DNA of 64,000 nucleotides from DASPLX01 sp035627375 (GTDB lineage Bacteria > Pseudomonadota > Gammaproteobacteria > Burkholderiales > Burkholderiaceae_D). Made by a program: the position numbers and the translations under genes. The notes below the pieces were generated by a model. That model was given only the letters and a program-made list of their open reading frames with translations, did not search any database and had not been told where the DNA came from. The DNA lies in contig DASPLX010000059.1 in NCBI GenBank assembly GCA_035627375.1, forward strand, positions 53,178-117,177. The letters are read 5' to 3'. This document shows, piece by piece, positions 25,342 to 34,747 of the stretch. Every line of letters begins with the position of its first letter. Position 1 is the first letter of the stretch.

Positions 25342-25710
25342 TTATCGAAGCCCTCCTCTCCGTTTTCCAACAGGATATCCATCTCGTTCCAAGACGAACG
25401 CGCTTCGAGAAGCGTCTCGTTGGAATCGTCCGGAAATAAAAACATCGACTTCACGTCCGACCGGAGTCTTTGTATTTTCCGCAAATCTCCACTCTCCAAT
25501 ATGGACCGCTCCCGTGTCTCGCTGCGCCGCCTTGAACATGGCGCGCATAGGATAAAGTGATGAGGCCATAGCGTGAAGGCCGGCTTTTTTTGCATCGGCT
25601 TTTTTCGACATTTCGATGGGCGCGGCGATCACGACAAACAGGCCGAAGAAGATGCCAGCCAGGATAACGAAACCCATCAACATTTCCACAAAATTTTTCG
25701 TCGGCCCCAC
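25342..25710 (-). CDS. Hypothetical small membrane protein (122 aa)
   Basis: One clear transmembrane helix near the N-terminus (GFVILAGIFFGLFVVIAAPI, about 13-32) is followed by a polar domain with beta-strand character (VHIGEWRFAENTK, VGREVDVFISGRF). The start is uncertain: GTG at 25710 or a GTG/ATG a few codons later. No family is recognised. It is on the same strand as the hypothetical gene at 24724 and may be an orphan of the same accessory block. Confidence 0.45.
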   Translation of the reverse strand: MGPTKNFVEMLMGFVILAGIFFGLFVVIAAPIEMSKKADAKKAGLHAMASSLYPMRAMFKAAQRDTGAVHIGEWRFAENTKTPVGREVDVFISGRFQRDASRSAFVLERDGYPVGKRRGGLR

Positions 25711-25949
25711 CTTGGCGGACAGGAAAGCTGTCGATCTTTTCCCTTCGTCCTCTTATCCGACGTTTGCCACTCCTTGAATTGTCCAAAGTAAAACACAAAA
25801 AGTAAGAAGGAGGGCCGTAAGTTTGCCTCCTTGGCGGAGATGATCGGCCTCTCCGTCTCGATCGGCGGCGTTCAGCTCGCTTTCCTGCCCTTGCGGTCCG
25901 CTCATCGGGCGTATCCACCCGCCGCCGCCCATTACGGACGCACCCGTGG
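25711..25949. other. Intergenic DNA, no supported gene
   Basis: The stretch between the small membrane protein and the IS5-like remnant has no frame with a ribosome binding site or recognisable product. It probably continues the decayed element to its right. Confidence 0.4.
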
Positions 25950-26331
25950 TTGCGGTCCTTCGCACGCCGGCTTCGTTGGCCTGCTCGCCCTTGCGGCAGC
26001 GCACGACTCGTAATGAGGGTCTTCCGACTCGCCCAGGCATTGCCGCAATGCGCGCGCTTTTCGTTTCCATGCCGCAGAGGCGCCAGCGCACTCAAGCCGC
26101 GCTCCTGTAGCATCCGGCCCGGTGCGGCAAACAACTCCGCCCTAGCTTGCGCAGCTGCAGCGAATGACGGAACCGCAGCAGGCCTGTCGCCTCCGGCGCC
26201 GTCTCTCCGCCCGGATCGATGCCGGCGAAACGGTGCAGGCTAGCGCTGTCGCACGGCGCTTCCCACGGCACGATGCGGCCCGTCGTCTCCAGGAACTGGT
26301 CGCGCCGCGCCGGCCTGCGCCACCGTTCGCA
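25950..26331 (-). pseudogene. Decayed IS5-family-like transposase, N-terminal fragments
   Basis: On the minus strand a frame open from 26331 to 26092 reads RRDQFLETTGRIVPWE, then HRFAGIDPGGE and LLRFRHSLQ. These resemble the start ('R..QFL......VPW') and the 'RFaGld.gge..PDettiLrFRH' block of IS5-family transposases, joined by a deletion. A second frame just beyond (APGRMLQERGL) matches the segment that normally follows, so at least one frameshift has occurred. No catalytic DDE part is recognisable. The remnant marks old insertion activity next to the secreted subtilase gene. Confidence 0.6.
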
Positions 26332-26357
26332 TAAAAGTCGTACAAATGATATTGCCG

Positions 26358-26371
26358 TTGATCAACATCAA
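26358..26371. promoter_or_regulatory. FNR/ANR-type box
   Basis: TTGATCAACATCAA fits the TTGAT-N4-ATCAA consensus with all ten fixed bases. It lies about 145 bp upstream of the secreted subtilase gene and could place that gene under oxygen control if transcription starts near 26406. It also lies just upstream of the decayed transposase on the other strand. A chance match is possible. Confidence 0.4.
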
Positions 26372-26515
26372 TAATCTCAATCCCTTCGGCGGTAATACTT
26401 GCCCGGCCCGGCTACCTAGCCGAGTTGTGCCGCCAATCATCACCCGTCCTTATCCGGGATCGGGCGTGCTTGGCTTTACTGTTAGCTTCCCAAAAAACAT
26501 ACAAGGAGGAGAAGC

Positions 26516-28696
26516 ATGTATTTAGTCCGTCGAAGCGTTACCTCGTTTTTTGCTCTCATAGCGATGCTGGCGTCCCTGATTGTCTCTGGAGGCGCCAACG
26601 CCATGTCGGGAGACCCCTCGAAGATCGATCGCCTCTTCGCCCAGAAGATGGTGTCCGATCTGACCAACTACTACTACGACGTCATCGTGGTATTCCGCAA
26701 CAAGGCCGATACCGCCAAGCTGTCGGTGTTCCGCCGCCAGCTCAAGACGTATCAAGTGCTACCCATGGCCCGCATCCTGTTGAGCGAAACCGAAGTCAAC
26801 CAGGTCTCGGCCTGGCCTGAAGTCCTCTTCATCGAGCCCAACCGCAAGCAGAAACTCTTCAACGCCGAAGGCCGCGTCCTGACCCGCGCCGAAGAAGTCC
26901 AGCAAGTCCTCGGCCTGCAAGGCGCCGGCGTGACCGTCGCCGTCATCGATACCGGCGCCGATGGCTTGCATCCCGATCTCGGCAACGTAGTCAAGAACTA
27001 TGCCGTCGCCGGCGTGCTGGGCACCGACCTGACGCAGGTCTATGTGTCGTTGACGCCGGACGGCATCGATGTGCAAACCTCGGTCATCGAGCAATCCAAC
27101 GGCTCCCTCGGCACCAAGTGGAATACCGACGAATACGGCCATGGCACCCATGTGATCGGCACGATCGGCGGCACCGGCGCCGATTCGGAAGGCCACCTCC
27201 GCGGCATGGCGCCCAAGGCCACCATCGTCAGCTATGCCACCAGCACCGGCATCAACCTGCCATTCACGCTGGAGGCGTACGACCACATCATCGCCAATGT
27301 GAAGGCCGGCCGCTCCGATATCCGAGTGATCAGCAATTCGTGGGGCAGCTCGGAATCGGAAACCTTCAATCCGAGCCGATCCACCAACGTCGCATCGCGC
27401 CTGGCCTATGAAGCCGGCATCCTGTCGGTCTTCGCCGCCGGCAACGAAGGTCCGGGCCAGGACACGCTCAACCCGTATGCCGCCGCACCGTACGTGCTCG
27501 GCATCGGCGCGACCAACAAGTCCTACGGCATGACCGGCTTCTCGTCGCGCGGCCGCCCGGATGCCAATCATGACCGCGAACTGGCCCTGGCCAACCTGAA
27601 GGCGTTTCTTGCCGCCTCGCCCGCCGAGCAAAGCGCCTGGGATCATGTCGCCAAGCCGATGGGAGTCTATCGACCGAGCATCGTGGCCCCCGGCGAGAAC
27701 ATCGTCTCGGCCCAGAATCCGGTCCATCCGATGACCCATACCGGCACCAACTATGGCGCTGCATCCGGCACCTCGATGGCGACGCCGCATGTCAGCGGCC
27801 TGGCCGCGCTGGTGCATCAAGCGCGCGATCAGAAGGGTGCAACGCGCTTGTCGCCGCTGGACATGATCCGCCTGTTCGAGGTGACGGCGAACAGGTCCGT
27901 CATGTACGGTTACGACGCCTACGAGGCCGGCGCAGGCTTTGCCGATGTGCGCGCCGCCGTCGATGCGGTCAATGCCGGCAACATCCCGACCGCGGTTACG
28001 GCCGCCCATCTGGTCAAGTTCAATCCGGGTCCGGTCACCGTCAAATCCGGCACTTACAGTGGCGTCGCCACGCTCAATTCGTTCCAGACCAACGAAGGGT
28101 ACGGCTTGCACAAGGTCATGGTCGAACCGGGCGCCGTCAAGCTGTTCGCCGATGCGCAATGGGCCCTGCAAGGCAACAACCTGTACATCTCGCTCTACGC
28201 GCCGGGCGTCAATCCGAAGACCGGCACGCCGGCCGCCCAGTCGGCCGGATTGACCACGGTCACGAACTACCGCTTCGTCGAAGTCAAGTTTCCTGCCCCC
28301 GGCGAATGGCATGTCCGCGTCGACGGCCGCGTCAACCTGGTCGCCACGGAGTACACCGGCAAGTGGCAAGTCACCGTCCCCGAGAACGTCCCGCCGACGG
28401 CAGACATGACCTTGAGCACGACCAAGGTTGCCAGCGGCGAGCCGGTCACGATCACGGCGAAGGTACGCGACGGCAACGGCATCGCCTCCGTGGCGGATGC
28501 TCGCGTTCGCGTGGCAACCGCTACCGGCAAGGCGATCTATTCGTTCGACAAGTCGGCCTTCGCCCTGCAAGGCGATGCCCTCGTCTTCGCGAAAACCATC
28601 GTCCCATCCGGCAAGGCGCCGTGGACCGTCGAGGTGTCGGCGAAGGATGCCCGCGGGCTCTCCGTCGTCAAGCAAGCGACTATCGGCCGTAAATGA
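26516..28696 (+). CDS. Secreted S8 (subtilisin-family) serine peptidase
   Basis: The 726-residue protein has a Sec signal peptide (residues about 1-29, ending GGANA) and an I9-like propeptide (about 50-110, YYDVIVVFRNKAD). The peptidase domain has triad motifs VAVIDTGAD, GHGTHVIG and GTSMATPHVSG, and an FAAGNEGPG oxyanion loop. The region after about 500 is beta-rich, including PTADMTLSTTKVASGE, which resembles a small Ig-like/PKD-like domain. It is probably exported and self-processed. Start: AAGGAGGAG at 26503-26511 is an ideal ribosome binding site. It shares no repeat tag with the subtilase at 13022. It sits in an accessory block beside IS remnants. Confidence 0.95.
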   Translation: MYLVRRSVTSFFALIAMLASLIVSGGANAMSGDPSKIDRLFAQKMVSDLTNYYYDVIVVFRNKADTAKLSVFRRQLKTYQVLPMARILLSETEVNQVSAWPEVLFIEPNRKQKLFNAEGRVLTRAEEVQQVLGLQGAGVTVAVIDTGADGLHPDLGNVVKNYAVAGVLGTDLTQVYVSLTPDGIDVQTSVIEQSNGSLGTKWNTDEYGHGTHVIGTIGGTGADSEGHLRGMAPKATIVSYATSTGINLPFTLEAYDHIIANVKAGRSDIRVISNSWGSSESETFNPSRSTNVASRLAYEAGILSVFAAGNEGPGQDTLNPYAAAPYVLGIGATNKSYGMTGFSSRGRPDANHDRELALANLKAFLAASPAEQSAWDHVAKPMGVYRPSIVAPGENIVSAQNPVHPMTHTGTNYGAASGTSMATPHVSGLAALVHQARDQKGATRLSPLDMIRLFEVTANRSVMYGYDAYEAGAGFADVRAAVDAVNAGNIPTAVTAAHLVKFNPGPVTVKSGTYSGVATLNSFQTNEGYGLHKVMVEPGAVKLFADAQWALQGNNLYISLYAPGVNPKTGTPAAQSAGLTTVTNYRFVEVKFPAPGEWHVRVDGRVNLVATEYTGKWQVTVPENVPPTADMTLSTTKVASGEPVTITAKVRDGNGIASVADARVRVATATGKAIYSFDKSAFALQGDALVFAKTIVPSGKAPWTVEVSAKDARGLSVVKQATIGRK

Positions 28697-28836
28697 AGAT
28701 CGTACGCAATTGGAAAGAACGAGACACGGGTCTCCGAACTGTCATCGGATTTGCCGACGCAGCGAAGAATGAGCCTCCAACCCTCTGCTTGGCCGTCGAC
28801 AACGAACACGGACGGCACGCGCCAATTGCCAAGTAG
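28693..28836 (+). CDS. Possible 47-aa ORF coupled to the subtilase
   Basis: An ATG at 28693 overlaps the subtilase stop (ATGA) and opens a 47-residue frame (MKIVRNWKERDTGLRTVIGF, ending with APIAK). The product is hydrophilic and near-neutral with no motif. The overlap and the length leave real doubt, but the coupling geometry is that of a true downstream gene. Confidence 0.3.
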   Translation: MKIVRNWKERDTGLRTVIGFADAAKNEPPTLCLAVDNEHGRHAPIAK

Positions 28837-29047
28837 TTAGCCGGCATAGTAGGACGCTGCGCCCAACATGCGCACGTCCTACCTTGCCGATAATCCGCGC
28901 ATATTCGATAAGCTCGCCCGTTGCTAGTCGTACCGTGTGAATAGCGATTGATTCCATAGCTACGGCCACCTTGATTGATTTAAACGGCACATTACGCCAA
29001 GCAAACCCCGGTATGTGCACCAGGGCGATACTTCGATGCAGTGAAAA

Positions 29048-29233
29048 TCAAACGTGGGTAGAGGTGCGGATCTGTTCATGGACCTCGGCTGGATCTATGA
29101 TGCTCGGAACTTCATAACTCCAAGCGCGGAGCAGCCCTACAACGTCGCGGATGTATTGATTGGCATGATCCAAACCGTCGATAGCCAACTTCTTCTTTTC
29201 GTCAAAATAGCTGCGTTCCATCTTTCCAGGCAT
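29048..29233 (-). CDS. Hypothetical protein (61 aa)
   Basis: This small acidic-basic protein starts MPGKMERSYFDEKKKLAIDG and is predicted to be mostly helical (LDHANQYIRDVVGLLRAW). GAAAGAG precedes the ATG at 29233; an in-frame ATG at 29254 is an alternative. It overlaps the end of the upstream minus-strand gene by about 30 bp, so the two are likely coupled. No family is recognised. The lower GC and orphan setting suggest acquired DNA, for instance the leftover of a toxin/immunity or phage cassette. Confidence 0.45.
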   Translation of the reverse strand: MPGKMERSYFDEKKKLAIDGLDHANQYIRDVVGLLRAWSYEVPSIIDPAEVHEQIRTSTHV

Positions 29234-29513
29234 GATTCTCTTTCGTGTGGCCACCGGCCGGCGCGGGCGCCATCAGGCGCGGTTTTTCCTTTCTAGTAAT
29301 CATCTGCCCGAACGCCGGTTTGTGCAGCATGAAAACATACGGCAGCGTCACGGAGAGCAGCAGCCTCTGCCGGTCGAAGCGATCCCGCTTCGTCGAGCCC
29401 CACGTCTGCCACCAGTCGAGCAGCCAATCGGCGCAATGCGCCGCAGGAAGTTCCATGCCATCCTGCCAGCCAACCGCATCCTGCACGCATTTTGCAAGTT
29501 CCTCCCAGGACAT
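29202..29513 (-). CDS. Hypothetical protein (103 aa)
   Basis: The frame begins MSWEELAKCVQDAVGWQDG and contains a Trp-rich segment (ADWLLDWWQTWGSTKRDRF) and a hydrophobic stretch (LLLSVTLPYVFML) before a basic tail. The Trp content is unusually high. No ribosome binding site is evident at the ATG at 29513, and an upstream start near 29558 is possible. It is followed, with overlap, by the 61-residue ORF. No family is recognised. Confidence 0.45.
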   Translation of the reverse strand: MSWEELAKCVQDAVGWQDGMELPAAHCADWLLDWWQTWGSTKRDRFDRQRLLLSVTLPYVFMLHKPAFGQMITRKEKPRLMAPAPAGGHTKENHAWKDGTQLF

Positions 29514-29645
29514 TTGCGTTTGATTCGTACTCCGCCTACACCGATGGTGCAAACACAAGGGCGAAATGCGATATGACTGTTTACTGCAACCGGCGGCAGT
29601 TGGTTTGGTCTACGTCTTAAGTACTGCCTCATAAAGGAGTTCGTC

Positions 29646-29957
29646 ATGGCAACAATGACCCCTCATATCAACGAACGACGCCATATACCGGATCGCCGTA
29701 AATCGTCCCTGTCCTCTGCGACGTCCGATGTCACGCGCTACGACGAGAAGCGCATGAGCGCGATTGATTGGGTGGCGATGACCCTGCTGATCATCGGCGG
29801 TTTGAACTGGGGACTGGTCGGCCTGTTCAATTTTGACCTAGTCGCTACGCTCTTCGGCGAGATGTCGGCATTGTCCCGCATTATTTATGCCCTCGTTGGA
29901 CTGTCGGCGCTATATTCGATCTATACCGCGAGCAAGATGAGCCACGGCAACAGATAG
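29646..29957 (+). CDS. DUF378-family small membrane protein
   Basis: The 103-residue protein has a polar N-terminal extension of about 38 residues, then the DUF378 core: DWVAMTLLIIGGLNWGLVGLF, a short loop with LFGEMSALSRIIYALVG and a second helix (about 90 residues in). DUF378 proteins are small two-helix inner-membrane proteins of unknown function, often in stress-related loci. The start has AAAGGAG 6 bp upstream. It stands alone just before the IS3 element. Confidence 0.9.
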   Translation: MATMTPHINERRHIPDRRKSSLSSATSDVTRYDEKRMSAIDWVAMTLLIIGGLNWGLVGLFNFDLVATLFGEMSALSRIIYALVGLSALYSIYTASKMSHGNR

Positions 29958-30062
29958 ACTGATCAAAGAGTCGGTGGATTTGCGGCAGCGGGCGATATTG
30001 AGGTTGGGCGCGAATTTCGGATACCAACGGTGACAGTTTAAACTGAGAACTGAAGGTGTTGG

Positions 30063-30350
30063 ATGTGCAAGATTCCAAAGCAGCATTACACGGTCGAATT
30101 CAAGCAGGAAGCGGTTCGGCAAGTCGAGGCGGAAGGCAAGAGCCTGTCGCAGGTAGTATGCGACCTGAGCATTGCCGAGCAAACACTGCCGAGCTGGCGC
30201 AAGGCGGCCAAGGCGGCAAGCTGGCGGCTGGCAAACCGGTGACGCCGGAGCAAATGGAATTGTCGCGGCTGAAAACGGAGAATACGCGCCTGAAGATGGA
30301 AGTTGAAATTCTAAAAAAGCGACGGCGTACTTCGCGAAGGAATCGCCGTG
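30063..30350 (+). pseudogene. IS3 orfA (frameshifted)
   Basis: The frame starts MCKIPKQHYTVEFKQEAVRQ, the N-terminal helix-turn-helix of IS3 OrfA, but ends prematurely at 30242 after SWRKAAKA. The leucine-zipper half (GKLAAGKPVTPEQMELSRLK, then EVEILKK) continues in another frame. A one- or two-base indel near 30210 explains this. The A6G run at 30313 would, in intact relatives, give the -1 frameshift that makes OrfAB. Confidence 0.8.
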
Positions 30351-31225
30351 AGGTATGCCTGGATCGACTCCCAACGCGATTCCTATCCCCTGCAAGCACT
30401 GTGCGATCTGCCGGACGTGTCGATCAGCGGCTATGTCCTTTGGAAGAAAAGCGGCGGGCCGGCGCACTGGCTGTCGGATGAACAATTGCTGACGCTGATT
30501 CGCGCGGTGCATGCGGAGTATCGGCAGGCCTACGGTTCGCCGCGGATCATGGAAGAATTGAAATCGCGCGGCATTCCGACCAGTCTGGGCAGGGTCAAGC
30601 GCTTGATGACGGCCAACGGCATTCGGGCGAAACACAAGCGGCGCTACAAGGCGACGACCGACAGCAAGCCTGTGCTGCCGGTGGCGCCGAACCTGCTGGA
30701 CCGCCAATTCGAGACCAGCGCGCCGGATCAAGCGTGGACCGCGGATATTACGTATCTGCCGACGCGTGAAGGCTGGTTGTATCTGGCCGTGGTGATGGAC
30801 TTGTACACGCGCATGATAGTCGGCTGGTTAATGGACAGTCGCATGACGCGCGAGCTGGTGAGCAGTGCGCTACTCATGGCGCGCTTCCGGCGCAAGCCAG
30901 CGCCGGGTGTGCTGCATCATTCCGATCGTGGCAGCCAGTATTGCAGTCATGATTATCAGGCGCTGCTGGCCGAGTACGGCATGACGTGTTCGATGGCCGC
31001 AAAGGGAATTGCTGGGACAATGCGCCGATGGAAAGCTTCTTCAACAGTTTGAAGAACGAACGCGTCTTCCATGAAGATTACGAGACGCGAACGGAGGCGA
31101 AGCAGGATGTATTCGAGTATATCGAAATGTTTTACAACCGGAGACGCCGCCACTCCGCGTTAGGCTATCGCAGTCCGGCGCGGCATCACGCTGCCTGGAT
31201 TGCCGAGCAAAAGCTGGCGACTTGA
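30348..31225 (+). pseudogene. IS3 orfB transposase (frameshifted)
   Basis: The DDE integrase core is recognisable: QAWTADITYL (first Asp), HHSDRGSQY (second Asp) and, in a second frame, GNCWDNAPMESFFNSLK (catalytic Glu), followed by FYNRRRRHSALGY. The frames switch at about 30995-31005, where one base appears missing in the segment between CSM and RKGNCWDN. The N-terminal part resembles the HTH_21 segment (AYGSPRIMEEL) of the IS3 subgroup. The product would be truncated and inactive unless the indel is a sequencing error. Confidence 0.85.
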
Positions 31226-31271
31226 GAGAGTCGTTGGTATCCGGAAAACGCGACCAAGCTCATCTCCGACA

Positions 31272-31310
31272 GGGGGCATTTTTTGTGCCCCCAATCATGC
31301 CCCCAAATGT
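31272..31310. other. Possible attachment-site scar with GGGGGCA/TGCCCCC repeats
   Basis: GGGGGCA and TGCCCCC form a hairpin (31272-31292), and TGCCCCCAA recurs directly afterwards. Similar C-rich repeats are common between tRNA genes and tyrosine integrase genes of genomic islands, and a tRNA-Ser lies about 110 bp away. No integrase remains. The reading as an att scar is inference. Confidence 0.3.
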
Positions 31311-31349
31311 GCCGGATGTAAATAAACGGCAAAAACGCTCCAGAAACAA

Positions 31350-31387
31350 AAGACCCGCGTAACTCATTGAATTAGCGCGGGCTTTTG
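31350..31387 (-). terminator. Terminator of tRNA-Ser
   Basis: On the minus strand CCCGCG and CGCGGG form a stem around an AT-rich loop, followed by TCTTTT. It lies 30 bp beyond the tRNA 3' end and fits a Rho-independent terminator. Confidence 0.65.
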
Positions 31388-31416
31388 GACTTCTTTGGAC
31401 TGCTTAAAATCACTTA

Positions 31417-31507
<91 letters not shown>

Positions 31508-31548
31508 TGATCGGTCGATCTGCGGCTTGGGTAGCCGCGAAGCACGAG

Positions 31549-31554
31549 ATTATA
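31549..31554 (-). promoter_or_regulatory. -10 box of tRNA-Ser promoter
   Basis: TATAAT on the minus strand lies 42 bp before the mature tRNA 5' end. The -35 region (TTCCTA at 31572-31577, 17 bp away) is a weak match. Confidence 0.5.
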
Positions 31555-31622
31555 ACAGAGGATTTCCGGTTTAGGAACCATTTTGTCATTCCGTGCCTAC
31601 CGGCGCCCGATCGGGCACCTGT

Positions 31623-32918
<1,296 letters not shown>

Positions 32919-33092
32919 GGCGAAATAGTGAAATGCGATGGTGAAACCGAAGAAATGCGCCCGCGAAGTACGGCAAGATGCGGTCGCAAAATGCGGCAAA
33001 ACGTGATTGTACCAAGGCGGCCATGGACCACGCGAAGTTTGGCTTCCCGCTGGGACCGACCGGGCGGCATTGCCCGCCGTCGTTTCACGCCG

Positions 33093-34388
33093 TTATTTCT
33101 TGCCGTTCTTGCCAGCCGCTTCGTCGAGCGACCTCAGCCAGGCCAGTTTCTCGCCGATCTTTGCTTCCAGCCCGCGCGGCGTCGGCTGGTACCAGCCCGG
33201 CTCGCGCATGCCTTCGGGCAAATAGGTTTCCCCGGCCGCGTAGGCATCCGGCTCGTCATGCGCATAGCGGTAGAGCTTGCCGTAGCCGAGCTCTTTCATC
33301 AGCTTGGTCGGTGCGTTGCGCAAGTGTTCCGGCACCGGCCGCGTCTTGTCCTTCGCGACGAAGGCGCGCGCCGCGTTGTAGGCGTTGTAGACGGCATTCG
33401 ATTTGGCGGCGCAGGCAAGATAGACCACGGCCTGGGCCAGCGTCAGTTCGCCTTCGGGCGAACCCAGGCGCTCGTAGGTTTCCGCGGCGTCGAGCGCCAG
33501 CCGCAGGGCGCGCGGATCGGCCAGCCCGATGTCTTCGCTGGCCATGCGGATGATGCGGCGGGCAAGGTAACGCGGGTCGGCGCCGCCGTCGATCATGCGC
33601 ACGAACCAGTACAGGGCGGCGTCCGGATTCGAGCCGCGCACCGATTTGTGGAGCGCGGAAATCTGGTCGTAGAACGTATCCCCGCCCTTGTCGAAGCGGC
33701 GCAGCGCATCGCCGAGGCATTCCGCTAGCAGCGGCGGATCGACCTCGGCCTGCTTCTTGGCTTCGGCGGCGCGGGCGACGATTTCGAGATTGTTCAGCAG
33801 CTTGCGGCCGTCGCCGTCGGCGCTGGCGACCAGCATGCCCTTGGCCTCGGGCGCGAATCGCAGTCCGTCCAATTCGCGCTCGCAGGCGCGCTCGATCAGC
33901 GCGCCGAGATCGTCGTCGGTGAGCGACTTGAGCACATAGACCGCGGCGCGCGACAGCAAGGCGCTGTTGACTTCAAAGGAGGGATTCTCCGTCGTCGCGC
34001 CGATGAAGGTAAACAATCCGCTCTCGACATGCGGCAGGAAAGCGTCCTGCTGGCTCTTGTTGAAGCGATGGACCTCGTCGACGAACAGGATGGTGCGCCG
34101 GCCCGAGGACGCCCGCACCAGTTGCGCCCGGTCGACGGCATCGCGAATGTCCTTCACGCCCGACAGCACCGCCGACAAGGCGATGAATTCGGCGTGGAAG
34201 CTCTCCGCCATCAGGCGCGCGAGCGTGGTCTTGCCGACGCCGGGCGGCCCCCACAGGATCATCGAATGCGGTTCGCCCGATTCGAAGGCGACGCGCAAGG
34301 GCTTGCCCGGCCCGAGCAAGTGCTGCTGGCCGATGACGTCGTCGAGCGATCGCGGCCGAAGGCGTTCGGCCAAGGGTTTGGAAGCCAT
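33093..34388 (-). CDS. rarA: Replication-associated recombination protein A (AAA+ ATPase)
   Basis: The 431-residue protein is a clamp-loader-like AAA+ ATPase of the RarA/MgsA/WRNIP1 family. Visible are Walker A GPPGVGKT (47-54), Walker B ILFVDEVHRF, sensor 1 GATTENPS and the C-terminal tetramerisation domain (LHKSVRGSNPDAALYW). It acts at stalled replication forks in the cytoplasm. Length and motifs are complete. It is upstream of serS. In related genomes lolA and ftsK usually adjoin rarA directly; here about 6 kb of other genes lie between. Confidence 0.97.
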   Translation of the reverse strand: MASKPLAERLRPRSLDDVIGQQHLLGPGKPLRVAFESGEPHSMILWGPPGVGKTTLARLMAESFHAEFIALSAVLSGVKDIRDAVDRAQLVRASSGRRTILFVDEVHRFNKSQQDAFLPHVESGLFTFIGATTENPSFEVNSALLSRAAVYVLKSLTDDDLGALIERACERELDGLRFAPEAKGMLVASADGDGRKLLNNLEIVARAAEAKKQAEVDPPLLAECLGDALRRFDKGGDTFYDQISALHKSVRGSNPDAALYWFVRMIDGGADPRYLARRIIRMASEDIGLADPRALRLALDAAETYERLGSPEGELTLAQAVVYLACAAKSNAVYNAYNAARAFVAKDKTRPVPEHLRNAPTKLMKELGYGKLYRYAHDEPDAYAAGETYLPEGMREPGWYQPTPRGLEAKIGEKLAWLRSLDEAAGKNGKK

Positions 34389-34747
34389 CGAGGAAAAACC
34401 GGAATCAGGGGCGCGGCGGTGCCGCTTGCGAATGCGGCATTGTACGCCATGAGTATCCGTGTCGACGGATACGCAAGCGCCAGCATGCGCAATATGGAAT
34501 TGATCCAGGTTAGGAATCTGCTTTCAAGTTCGGCAATTTCGTCCCCGAAAAGCAACATTAGTGCAATTCGTCTATGTTTAATTTCCGCTTTGCAATATGA
34601 GCGGCAGTATCATGGTTAGGCACATCACCATACGGCAAGCCCGGCAGACGTCACCACCAGAGGACGCCTGTTCAGCGGTCTTGCAGCGCTATCCGAAGAA
34701 CGACTTACAAAGTCGCATTCAGCCAACGACAACAGGGAAAATACATC
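34389..34747. promoter_or_regulatory. Divergent intergenic region, rarA and porin gene
   Basis: The 359 bp between divergent rarA and the porin gene are AT-richer than the coding DNA and hold both promoters. No hexamer pair stands out. Small ORFs here lack ribosome binding sites. No gene is supported. Confidence 0.35.

Larger units (their letters stand above)
30005..31256 (+). mobile_element. IS3-family insertion sequence, decayed copy
   Basis: The element is about 1,252 bp. The left end begins TGGGCGCGAATTTCGGATAC and the right end, read inward, TGGTCGCGTTTTCCGGATAC; both continue CAACG, giving imperfect inverted repeats of about 26 bp with TG/CA tips. Inside are orfA (helix-turn-helix) and orfB (DDE integrase) with an AAAAAAG slip site between them at 30313-30319. 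Both ORFs carry additional frameshifts, so the copy is probably not able to move by itself. The 3-bp flanks do not match, which fits an old or rearranged insertion. Confidence 0.85.

Noticed and set aside
28742..29020. 92-aa minus-strand ORF near the subtilase
   Set aside because: It has no ribosome binding site, an Arg/Cys-rich random-looking C-terminus and no motif; it overlaps the 47-aa frame at 28693.
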